Shown: positions 1-6,682, counted from the stretch's first letter. The stretch: DNA of 6,694 nt from Candidatus Neomarinimicrobium atlanticum (GCA_000402815.1 AQSA01000001.1:15005-21698); one strand, 5' to 3'. The notes: generated by a model not told the origin, from the sequence alone. A program made the numbers and translations.

Positions 1-465
1 ATAATTAGAGCCTTCTTTTTTAGCAATTGTACCCATCATTAAAGGGTTAGATCCTGCAAATTCAGGTTCTGTCATAGAAAAACAACTTCGAATTTTTCCA
101 TCAATAAGAGGTTTTAAAAATGTTTCTTTCTGATAATCAGTTCCATGATCCATTAAGATTTCCATATTACCTGCATCTGGTGCTTGACAATTAAACACAT
201 ATAAGCCATAAAAAGTACCTGCTAGAATCTCATAAATTTGACCTAGCTGATGTAAGCTCAATCCTAAGCCACCATACTCTTTAGGTATTTGTGGAGTAAA
301 CAGGCCCATCTCTCTTACTTGATTTCTTTTTTCTTCAAGATACGGTAAATGATCTGCAAATGTATGTTTAGGCTGAAATTGCTTCTCATTATCAAGCAAT
401 TCTTCTTTAACAAAATTTGCTATTTTTTTCTTAATATCTTGAAAATCTTTCTCTGACATTGCCAT
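1..465 (-). CDS. Acyl-CoA dehydrogenase, N-terminal part (cut by window edge)
   Basis: This is the first 155 residues of a flavin-dependent acyl-CoA dehydrogenase; the rest lies beyond base 1. Family members oxidise acyl-CoA thioesters in the cytoplasm, passing electrons to FAD and an electron-transfer flavoprotein. The helical N-terminal domain contains the PKEYGGLGLS motif (residues 61-70) and FNCQAPDAGNMEIL (91-104). The start of the middle domain shows SMTEPEFAGSNP (130-141), equivalent to the MTEP flavin/substrate loop. The APD.GNME motif and the AGSNP variant resemble the ACAD10/ACAD11-like branch rather than classical short- or medium-chain enzymes. The catalytic base would lie in the missing C-terminal part. 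The ATG at 465 is chosen because AGGGGA precedes it at the usual distance; a second ATG lies two codons on. It follows the phosphatase-like gene after 8 bases and is probably co-transcribed. The family call is firm; the substrate is unknown. Confidence 0.92.
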   Translation of the reverse strand, partial: MAMSEKDFQDIKKKIANFVKEELLDNEKQFQPKHTFADHLPYLEEKRNQVREMGLFTPQIPKEYGGLGLSLHQLGQIYEILAGTFYGLYVFNCQAPDAGNMEILMDHGTDYQKETFLKPLIDGKIRSCFSMTEPEFAGSNPLMMGTIAKKEGSNY

Positions 466-469
466 AGTA

Positions 470-475
470 TCCCCT
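470..475 (-). promoter_or_regulatory. Ribosome binding site of the acyl-CoA dehydrogenase, overlapping upstream stop
   Basis: On the minus strand the sequence reads TAGGGGATACTATG. The TAG is the stop codon of the phosphatase-like gene, and its last two bases are part of the AGGGGA Shine-Dalgarno sequence, five bases before the ATG. This arrangement suggests translational coupling and supports the chosen start. Confidence 0.75.
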
Positions 476-1175
476 AAATAAATGTTTCTAATTCTTCTGG
501 TATTAAACTACTATTAAAAGCTTTTAAAGTAAATCTTTCACTTGTCATTGAAAATTCTGAAATAGATACATTTTTAATGCCAAAATTAAGTTTTTGTATT
601 TCTTCGTGTGAGCATTCAATTACATCTGCATATACTCCAGAGATTGCTCCGCCCGAGGTAACAACCATAATATCTGACTTATCTAATAAGTTTTTTTGCA
701 TAGATTTCAGAGCATTAGTTATACGAGAACGAAAAACAGAAAATCCCTCGAAACCAGGCTTACTTAAGTCTAATTCTTCATTCATCCATTTCTGTGCAAC
801 AATCTGGAAAAGTTCTAAAAACTTATCATGGCGCTCTGCTGGTTCACATTCGTTGAAAATCTGTTTAGTAGTTTTTGTAGTATTTAAAATCTGTGGAATA
901 AAATATTCAGCAATTTCCATTAATTGATTTTCAGCAAAATCATTATTCATTATAGGAGTTGGGAGATTTTTTGAGGCATACCCCTCCTTAATTCCTTCAA
1001 ATGTTTGCATATGTCTACGATGCGGTCCAACAATCACATAATCAAATGTTGACTGTTGTTTTGCAAGAGCTTTACCAAGCTCAATTGATTGTTGAATGCC
1101 TGTTGGGCTAAGATTATCATAATCATCTGCTCCAAATGAGGCTTGTCCATGACGAACTAAATGTAATATACTCAC
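474..1175 (-). CDS. Histidine phosphatase superfamily protein with altered second active-site motif
   Basis: This 233-residue cytoplasmic protein has the phosphoglycerate-mutase-like fold. The N-terminal LVRHGQ motif (residues 6-11) supplies the arginine and the phospho-accepting histidine (R8, H9). GPHRRHMQTFEG (50-61) matches the family's second arginine region, and FAEN (80-83) may carry the acidic residue. GIKNVSISEF (198-207 approximately) matches the conserved NxS strand near the C-terminus. The second catalytic histidine, normally in an SHGG-type motif, is absent: the sequence reads VTSGGAIS, with Ser174 at that position. Phosphate chemistry may therefore be weakened, changed or lost. 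The start is a GTG, supported by AAAGGGGA five to six bases upstream and by its position just before the RHG motif. It lies between a MaoC dehydratase (12-base gap) and an acyl-CoA dehydrogenase (8-base gap), suggesting a role in CoA-thioester metabolism. The substrate is unknown. Confidence 0.9.
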   Translation of the reverse strand: MSILHLVRHGQASFGADDYDNLSPTGIQQSIELGKALAKQQSTFDYVIVGPHRRHMQTFEGIKEGYASKNLPTPIMNNDFAENQLMEIAEYFIPQILNTTKTTKQIFNECEPAERHDKFLELFQIVAQKWMNEELDLSKPGFEGFSVFRSRITNALKSMQKNLLDKSDIMVVTSGGAISGVYADVIECSHEEIQKLNFGIKNVSISEFSMTSERFTLKAFNSSLIPEELETFI

Positions 1176-1179
1176 TTTA

Positions 1180-1187
1180 TCCCCTTT
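1180..1187 (-). promoter_or_regulatory. Ribosome binding site that decides the GTG start of the phosphatase-like gene
   Basis: The minus strand reads TAAAAAGGGGATAAAGTG. TAA is the stop of the MaoC-like gene, and AAAGGGGA follows it directly. Spacing to GTG is normal, and no in-frame ATG lies upstream of the RHG motif, so GTG is the likely start. Confidence 0.75.
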
Positions 1188-1643
1188 TTATTCGTAAACA
1201 AGAAATACTTGTTCGGCTATACATGCAGGTTTTTCACTACCCTTAAGCTCAACTGTTACTGAAACTGTGAGCTGTGCACCATTTTTAATCTTTTTGAATT
1301 CTTTTAAAATAACACGACCTCTAACATAGCTACCCGCTGGCACAGGAGCCGTAAATCTGACACGATTTAATCCATAATTAACACCCATTTTTGCAGAGGC
1401 TACTTTATAAGTTTTTTCTAACATTTTAGGTAGCAATGATAAAACAAGGAATCCATGAGCAATGGTTGTTTTAAATGGAGATCCTAGTTTTGCTTTGAGT
1501 GGTCGCATGTGAATCCATTGACGATCGCCTGTAAATAAACCAAAACCCCATATTTGTAACTGACTTATTCTTTGCCATTTACTAAACCCAAGCTCTTTAC
1601 CCACTAATGCTTCTGCTTCACTTAGATTTTTTAAAACTCTCAT
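1188..1643 (-). CDS. MaoC/NodN-like (R)-specific hydroxyacyl-CoA dehydratase
   Basis: This 151-residue single hot-dog-fold protein is typical in length for the family. Members hydrate 2-enoyl-CoA or dehydrate (R)-3-hydroxyacyl-CoA in the cytoplasm, usually as dimers. The hydratase-2 motif is clear: FTGDRQWIH (residues 37-45) gives the catalytic pair Asp40 and His45, followed by TTIAHGFLVLSLLP (59-72) from the central hot-dog helix and its lead-in. The GD-x-Q-W-I-H form is typical of the NodN-like subgroup rather than of PhaJ. After the histidine, where the subgroup usually has VDP, this protein has MRP. The ATG at 1643 has no obvious Shine-Dalgarno sequence, and translation may depend on re-initiation from the transporter gene 27 bases upstream. 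Its place beside an acyl-CoA dehydrogenase supports a role in fatty-acyl or hydroxyacyl-CoA turnover. The family call is firm; chain-length preference cannot be read. Confidence 0.92.
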   Translation of the reverse strand: MRVLKNLSEAEALVGKELGFSKWQRISQLQIWGFGLFTGDRQWIHMRPLKAKLGSPFKTTIAHGFLVLSLLPKMLEKTYKVASAKMGVNYGLNRVRFTAPVPAGSYVRGRVILKEFKKIKNGAQLTVSVTVELKGSEKPACIAEQVFLVYE

Positions 1644-1670
1644 AAATTAAAATTAAGATTTTAGGCTAAA

Positions 1671-3014
1671 TCAAACAATAGCAAACTTTTTGGAATAATA
1701 GCGTAAAAATCCAAATGATATAGTAGCAGCGATTAGTATTGCAAATACTTGAGCATACCATACCCATTCAATCGGTTTACCAGTGATATAAAAATAATAA
1801 GATAAAGGTGCTGTAATAATTAATACCCTAGTGATTGTCGTTACCAATAATGGCATTCCTTCACCTAAGGCTTGGCATATTCGCGAACAAATAACACTTA
1901 ACCCTACTGCAGGATATGCAAGAATAATAATGCGTAAATATGTTATCCCTATGTTTAGTACTTCAGGATCATCGCTAAATAAAGGGAGAATTCTATCCGC
2001 AAGAATAAACAGTATTGCAACACTCAAAAGCGTAATATAGATAGCACGTGATATACCATACTTAACGATGGAAACTAATTTTTCATATTCTTTTGCTCCA
2101 AAAAACATACCTACTATTGTTGTCAAACTAATTGCAATACCTAGGATAGGCATAAACAATAACATATCAATTCTTGATACAATCTGATATGCAGCAACAG
2201 CTTCAACAGAATAATTAATGAGAATTCTATTCATAACTACTTGACCAAAAGAAATAATAAGCATTGAAATAGATGATGGAATCCCAATTTTAAAAATAGT
2301 ACTAATAATACTAGAACTATATTTAAAGTCGCTAATATTAAAAGTGATATATGTAGACTTTCTTACAAAAATGATGAATAAGTAGCTTATAACCATCACT
2401 GCTTGACTAATCACTGTAGCTAGGGCAGCTCCTTTTACCCCATATTCTAGAACAAAGATAAATATAGGATCTAATATGAGATTTAATAATGTACCAATTA
2501 AACCAATGAACATTGGTATTTTTGTTTCTCCCTCTCCCGCTAAAATCGCTCTGAAGAATAGAGAAAATACAGCTAAGCCTATTCCATATAGAAGTACTTT
2601 CAAATAGGTGTAAGATATATCTAGAATATTACCGGAAGCTCCCAATAATACAAGAAGCTCTTCTCCAAAAACGATACCTAAAAACGATAAAACTAATGTA
2701 ATAACAAGTCCGATTAAAATGGTGTGTTCAGCGCAATTATCTGCATTTTTTTTATCTTTTTGTCCTATGAATTGAGCAATAGAAGCGGTCACACCAGCTC
2801 CAAGACCTACTGTAAGTCCAATAATAATAAAAAATAATGGACTTACAAATGCTACAGCTGTGACTTCTTCTGCTCCAAGCCAACCAATAAACATAATATC
2901 TACGACATTAAATAGAGTCTGAACCATCATTCCAGCAATAATAGGCAATGCCATTGTCCATAATGCTTTAGACGGATTACCAAGAAATGATTGTAAGCGA
3001 GATTCTTTTTCCAT
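1671..3014 (-). CDS. MATE family efflux transporter
   Basis: This 447-residue inner-membrane protein is a multidrug and toxic compound extrusion transporter, exporting organic compounds in exchange for Na+ or H+. Length and hydrophobic pattern fit the usual twelve membrane helices in two six-helix halves. The N-terminal half begins after NPSKALWTMALPII (residues 13-26). It carries Asp39 in the first helix (FNVVDIMFIG), a position often important for ion coupling. The signature GEGETKIPMF (160-169) follows, then LNLILDPIFIF (177-187) with Asp182. The second half starts near KIGIPSSISMLI and includes the family-typical R-I-CQALGEG stretch towards the C-terminus. The ATG at 3014 starts 8 bases after the msrB stop, without a clear Shine-Dalgarno sequence, so coupling with msrB is likely. 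The substrate and coupling ion are not determinable; DinF/NorM-type subclass assignment would need a phylogeny. Confidence 0.94.
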   Translation of the reverse strand: MEKESRLQSFLGNPSKALWTMALPIIAGMMVQTLFNVVDIMFIGWLGAEEVTAVAFVSPLFFIIIGLTVGLGAGVTASIAQFIGQKDKKNADNCAEHTILIGLVITLVLSFLGIVFGEELLVLLGASGNILDISYTYLKVLLYGIGLAVFSLFFRAILAGEGETKIPMFIGLIGTLLNLILDPIFIFVLEYGVKGAALATVISQAVMVISYLFIIFVRKSTYITFNISDFKYSSSIISTIFKIGIPSSISMLIISFGQVVMNRILINYSVEAVAAYQIVSRIDMLLFMPILGIAISLTTIVGMFFGAKEYEKLVSIVKYGISRAIYITLLSVAILFILADRILPLFSDDPEVLNIGITYLRIIILAYPAVGLSVICSRICQALGEGMPLLVTTITRVLIITAPLSYYFYITGKPIEWVWYAQVFAILIAATISFGFLRYYSKKFAIV

Positions 3015-3022
3015 TTTAGAAT

Positions 3023-3514
3023 CTAGTTAAAAAGAGATAAATACTCTGAATATCCTTCTTTTTCCATATTTGCTAATGGGACAAATTTTAAAGCAGCTGA
3101 GTTAATACAATAACGTAATCCCGTAGGATTAGGACCATCATTAAATACATGCCCTAAGTGAGAATCACTATCCTTTCCCTTGACTTCTGTTCGAGGAAGA
3201 ATTAACTCATAATCTTGCTTGAATTCTAATTCCTCTTTTTCAATTGGCTGGTAAAATGAAGGCCATCCAGAATTAGAATCATACTTATGTATAGAGGCAA
3301 ATAAGGCTTTACCAGATACAATATCAACATAAATACCTGGTTCTTTATTGTCCCAATACTCATTATCAAATGCAGGTTCAGTACCACACGATTGTGTAAC
3401 ATAATACTGCATGTCGGTTAATTTTTCTTTATTCTCTGCCATGATCTCTTCCGTGGTTTGTCCGTATACTAAATTTAAAGCGGCTATTATTGATATGATT
3501 TTGATGTAATTCAT
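3023..3514 (-). CDS. msrB: Exported peptide-methionine (R)-S-oxide reductase
   Basis: MsrB repairs oxidised methionine by reducing the R-sulfoxide. Numbering from the ATG at 3514 gives 163 residues. The first 18 form a short signal peptide (MNYIKIISIIAALNLVYG), probably cut before Gln19, so the enzyme should act in the periplasm. The reductase domain is complete: CGTEPAFDNEYWD (43-55), GIYVDIVSGKALFAS (60-74), SGWPSF (82-87), SHLGHVFNDGP (118-128) and the catalytic cysteine in RYCINSAALKF (Cys136). Both CxxC zinc-binding pairs of the metal-containing subtype are missing. The usual resolving cysteine just before GWPSF is Ser82; the only other cysteine in the protein is Cys43, which probably takes that role. 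A TTG three codons upstream (3523) extends the frame, but ATG is preferred because it gives a compact signal peptide. Neither start has an evident Shine-Dalgarno sequence. It is the first gene of the probable operon. Confidence 0.93.
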   Translation of the reverse strand: MNYIKIISIIAALNLVYGQTTEEIMAENKEKLTDMQYYVTQSCGTEPAFDNEYWDNKEPGIYVDIVSGKALFASIHKYDSNSGWPSFYQPIEKEELEFKQDYELILPRTEVKGKDSDSHLGHVFNDGPNPTGLRYCINSAALKFVPLANMEKEGYSEYLSLFN

Positions 3515-3593
3515 TGAAAACAAGTTACAAATAAGAAACCATTTTTTATTTGGTTTTTTTCAAATGAGGTAGTACCTTAAAATTAATTGATAC

Positions 3594-3617
3594 TTATGCG
3601 GTGATTTCACCACATAA
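3594..3617. repeat. 24-base inverted repeat upstream of the TonB receptor gene
   Basis: The left half is TTATG-C-GGTGA and the right half is TCACC-A-CATAA, separated by two bases. Ten of the eleven positions in each arm pair; the exception is one C/A mismatch. As DNA this is a near-perfect palindrome suited to a dimeric regulator. As RNA it could form a GC-clamped hairpin with a four-base loop, starting 56 bases before the receptor ATG. No U-run follows, so it is not a simple terminator. It does not match an operator I can name with confidence. Confidence 0.7.
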
Positions 3618-3633
3618 AACTAACTGAAAATAA

Positions 3634-3640
3634 AAAGAGG
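3634..3640 (+). promoter_or_regulatory. Ribosome binding site of the TonB receptor gene
   Basis: AAAGAGG lies nine bases before the ATG at 3650. It is the only strong Shine-Dalgarno-like sequence in this leader, and it fixes the start codon directly before a well-formed signal peptide. Confidence 0.7.
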
Positions 3641-3649
3641 TATAAAATA

Positions 3650-6600
3650 ATGAAACTTAACAAATCAAGTTTTCAATACTTGTTTGTCTTTCTTTTATCT
3701 GTTGCGACACTAACTGCGCAAACTGTTTCTGGTACTGTTTCTGGTGCTGACGGTTCTGCTCTTGCTGGTGCAAATGTAACGGTTGAAGGTACTGATATGG
3801 GAGCTTCATCTAATCAAGATGGATCATTCTCAATTTCAGGTTTAAGCGACGGTGACTATACACTTACTGCTTCATACATTGGGTATGATGCTGCAAGTGC
3901 CATGGTAAGCGTTAGCGGTGGACAAGCAGCCAATGTAAACCTTACTCTTGAATCAGGTAATGTAAGACTGAATCAAGTTGTAGTGTCTGCATCTTTTAAA
4001 AAAGAATTAGTTACTGAAGCACCTGCTAGTGTGGAAGTTTTTGGCGGAGCTGAATTAGAAGCCAGAGGCGCAACCACTATTGCGGATGTTTTAAGTAATA
4101 GAGCTGGAGTAGAAACTATGAAAACCGGTCTTGAAGGGTCCAATGTGACTGTTCGTGGTTTTAATGGTGTTTTCTCTGGTGCAATTCACGCTGTAGTTGA
4201 TAACCGTTGGACAAGAGCTCCTGTGGTTAATGCTCAATTACTACAATTCATGGCTCCAGATGACTCTGATATTCAAAGAGTAGAGCTTGTACGTGGTCCT
4301 GCATCTCCGATGTACGGTCCTGATACACAACAAGGTGTAATTGCAATGTTTTCTAAATCTCCATTTAATCAAGGTAACAGAGTTGCCGTGACTGTTGGAG
4401 AAAGAGATTATATGAAAGTATATGCACGTGTAGCACATCAATGGGGTGCTAGAGCAGCAACTCGTATTGCTATAAGTCACAGATCATTTAATGACTGGGA
4501 AGCTAACATGCCTGCTACACAAGCAGAAGCGAATGCACAGGGTCACAACTATTGGGAACCTACAATGATTCGTAGAGGACTAGCAACTCCAGTTTATCCA
4601 TTTATTTCTTATGGTGGAGAAAATGATCCATATAAAGATCCAGTAACTGGATCACCTAATGATGCTGCATTCGACTTTAATCCGGAAGCAACAACAGTGG
4701 ATATGAAGACAGAGTTTCGTCCTGACTTAAGATCTAACCTAACACTTAATTTCAGAATGGCGAATGTTTCTGCGATTGAAATGACTGGTGTTGGTAGAGC
4801 TCTTGCAGATGATGCAACTCTATACCAAGCACAATTGTCTTACTTAAGACAAGGTTTCTTAGGTGGAGATTTATTTTTAAATCTATTTACAAATTGGAAT
4901 GATCAAAAATCTACATACAATTTATCAACAGGTAATATTGTATATGATGAATCATCAAATCTTGCATTCCAATTACAACATAATATCGAACTAAATAATG
5001 GTCAATCTCTTGTATGGGGTGGAGACATGTTACAACGTACTCCTGACACACAAGGAACTATCAATGGTAAGAACGAAGATATTGATGATTTTGATAACAT
5101 TGGAGCATACTTCTCTTATGAGAAGAAATGGGACAATGGCGTTAAATTTGTTGGTACTGGAAGAATGGATAGTAACAACTACCTAAGTGATATTGGAACT
5201 GACTTCGTGTTTGCTCCAAAAGTAGCGTTAGTATGGTCACCAGAAGATGTAAGAGGAACTTTCCGTCTTACATATGGTGAAAATATTGACTTACCTGGTA
5301 ACTTTACTAAAAATCTTGATATTGCAGTACTAGGAACTAATTTAGTATACGGTGCTAATGGTCTTGACTTTACAAGCCCAGCATTAGGTGGTTTACCATT
5401 CCAACCTGACTTCCAAGCAAAAGCGATGGGATCAACAACAACTGGTTGGACATACAATAGAGATGCAAATGGTAATCATACTTACCGTACAAATTGGTCA
5501 CCAGCGTGGGGTGCAAACCCTGCTTTACCAGCACCATATTATGGCGCTGACGTAAATACTAATTATAGCTTAAACGACCCTGTCGTTAATGGTGCTATGT
5601 GGGGAATCTTTGCTCCAGTTATTGGTGGTGGATTCTTACAAGGTGCACAAGGTCAAGCATTACTAGCAGGCTACGGCGCTGCTGTAGGTGCTGGCTATGC
5701 TGCTGCTACTGGCGATGTTGCTGGTGCTGCTGCATACGGTGCAGGTCAAGCTGCTTTAGCTGCTAATGACTTCTTAACTCTAATGGGAACAGCAATACCA
5801 GCTATTGGTAATGTAGTTCTTGATGGAGATTTAAACATTGTTGACCCTAATGTAGAATTTGGTAACTACGATGTTATTAAAGAAACTACATGGGCTCAAA
5901 CAGAGTTTGGTTATAAAGGCCAAGTAACTGATAATATGACACTAGCAGTAGATGTTTATCAAATGAATATCTCTGACTATGTTTCAAATCTACAACAAAT
6001 TAGTGGTTTTACTGTTATGGCTGCTGATGGTGGAAGTTATGTTGCTGCATTACTTACTGGAATGTATGGTAATGACAACCTAACTAACTTTGTTAACGCG
6101 ATGGATTCTAATGGAGAATTTGGTGGTGCTGACGAACTTGCTGCTGCTATTGCAGGCGGAGTTGCTATGCTTCCAACGGGTTCAATTGCTCCAGAGCAAT
6201 CACCTTATGGTGCTAACATCGTTGTAGGATATAAACAGTTAACTGAAGACCTTAAATTAAATGGTATGGAAGCAACATTAAACTACTTCCCAAGCAATGA
6301 CTGGAATTTCTACATGAACATGTCAACGCTAAGTGAAAGTACTATTGATGCTGAAGACCAAAACGGTCGCATAAGTACTGTAAACATGAACACACCTAAA
6401 TTTAAAATGGGTGCGGGAATGCAGTATGCAGGCGAAGGTGTATCTTACGGGATGTCACTACGTTACCAGGACTCATACTTTGCTGACGGATTCGCCAGCA
6501 CTTCTGGACAAATTCCATCATTCTACACTCTTGGTGTAAATGGTAAATGGAATGTTGATTCAGTTCCTGGAATGTCAGTTGGTTTATCAATTGACAACAT

Positions 6601-6682
6601 CACTGATGTTGTACATAAAGAAACTTTCTTAGGCCCTGAAATGGGTAGATTCACAACACTAAGTGTTGGATACGATCTGTAA
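3650..6682 (+). CDS. TonB-dependent outer-membrane receptor with N-terminal carboxypeptidase-regulatory-like domain
   Basis: This complete 1010-residue protein is an energised outer-membrane importer driven by TonB-ExbBD. Residues 1-23 form a signal peptide, predicted to be cut before Gln24. Residues 24 to about 103 form a beta-sandwich carboxypeptidase-regulatory-like domain (VSGTVSGADGSALAGANVTV, then NQDGSFSISGL and YTLTASYIGYD). RLNQVVVSA (106-114) is a likely TonB box. The plug spans about 118-236, with APASVEVF (124-131), VRGPASPMYGP (214-224) and GVIAMFSKSP. The rest is the beta-barrel, ending in LSVGYDL. The plug is of the general receptor type; SusC hallmarks are not seen and no SusD gene is adjacent, though only 12 bases follow the stop. 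Residues 665-706 are very rich in Ala and Gly. Base composition is visibly less AT-rich than in the minus-strand genes, consistent with high expression. The substrate is unknown. Confidence 0.95.
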   Translation: MKLNKSSFQYLFVFLLSVATLTAQTVSGTVSGADGSALAGANVTVEGTDMGASSNQDGSFSISGLSDGDYTLTASYIGYDAASAMVSVSGGQAANVNLTLESGNVRLNQVVVSASFKKELVTEAPASVEVFGGAELEARGATTIADVLSNRAGVETMKTGLEGSNVTVRGFNGVFSGAIHAVVDNRWTRAPVVNAQLLQFMAPDDSDIQRVELVRGPASPMYGPDTQQGVIAMFSKSPFNQGNRVAVTVGERDYMKVYARVAHQWGARAATRIAISHRSFNDWEANMPATQAEANAQGHNYWEPTMIRRGLATPVYPFISYGGENDPYKDPVTGSPNDAAFDFNPEATTVDMKTEFRPDLRSNLTLNFRMANVSAIEMTGVGRALADDATLYQAQLSYLRQGFLGGDLFLNLFTNWNDQKSTYNLSTGNIVYDESSNLAFQLQHNIELNNGQSLVWGGDMLQRTPDTQGTINGKNEDIDDFDNIGAYFSYEKKWDNGVKFVGTGRMDSNNYLSDIGTDFVFAPKVALVWSPEDVRGTFRLTYGENIDLPGNFTKNLDIAVLGTNLVYGANGLDFTSPALGGLPFQPDFQAKAMGSTTTGWTYNRDANGNHTYRTNWSPAWGANPALPAPYYGADVNTNYSLNDPVVNGAMWGIFAPVIGGGFLQGAQGQALLAGYGAAVGAGYAAATGDVAGAAAYGAGQAALAANDFLTLMGTAIPAIGNVVLDGDLNIVDPNVEFGNYDVIKETTWAQTEFGYKGQVTDNMTLAVDVYQMNISDYVSNLQQISGFTVMAADGGSYVAALLTGMYGNDNLTNFVNAMDSNGEFGGADELAAAIAGGVAMLPTGSIAPEQSPYGANIVVGYKQLTEDLKLNGMEATLNYFPSNDWNFYMNMSTLSESTIDAEDQNGRISTVNMNTPKFKMGAGMQYAGEGVSYGMSLRYQDSYFADGFASTSGQIPSFYTLGVNGKWNVDSVPGMSVGLSIDNITDVVHKETFLGPEMGRFTTLSVGYDL

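Larger units (their letters stand above)
3515..3649. promoter_or_regulatory. Divergent intergenic region between msrB and the TonB receptor gene
   Basis: This 135-base AT-rich spacer must hold the start signals for both the leftward operon and the rightward receptor gene. It contains T-runs (3542-3560), a 24-base dyad (3594-3617) and the receptor's ribosome binding site (3634-3640). I could not place a convincing sigma70-type or Bacteroidota-type (TTTG / TAnnTTTG) promoter on either strand. TTGATA at 3587-3592 is a possible -35 element for the receptor, but no good -10 follows at 17 bases. Confidence 0.55.

Noticed and set aside
1657..1673. Small imperfect dyad (GATTTTAG / CTAAATC) between the MATE and MaoC genes.
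   Set aside because: It is short, AT-rich, overlaps the MATE stop and has a bulge and no T-run. It is too weak to call a terminator or operator.
3515..3523. Upstream TTG start for msrB, adding three residues.
   Set aside because: No Shine-Dalgarno sequence supports it, and the ATG at 3514 gives a more usual start and signal peptide.
3535..3560. AAACCA (3536-3541) and TGGTTT (3551-3556) with a following T-run resemble a plus-strand terminator.
   Set aside because: The stem has only two GC pairs and a nine-base T-rich loop. No plus-strand gene ends upstream of it, and on the minus strand it falls in the msrB leader.
3587..3618. TTGATA at 3587-3592 with CATAAA at 3613-3618 as a possible promoter for the receptor gene.
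   Set aside because: The spacer would be 20 bases and the -10 match is poor; not better than expected by chance in AT-rich DNA.
5179..5457. Minus-strand open frame of 92 codons inside the receptor gene.
   Set aside because: It lies fully antisense to a well-supported coding sequence and has no recognisable motifs. The other short overlapping frames (577-927, 1831-2040, 4241-4480, 4998-5186, 6402-6590) were rejected for the same reason.
3650..6682. SusC-type glycan importer.
   Set aside because: The plug and TonB-box region are of the general receptor type, and no SusD-like gene is visible. The window ends 12 bases after the stop, so a downstream SusD cannot be strictly excluded.
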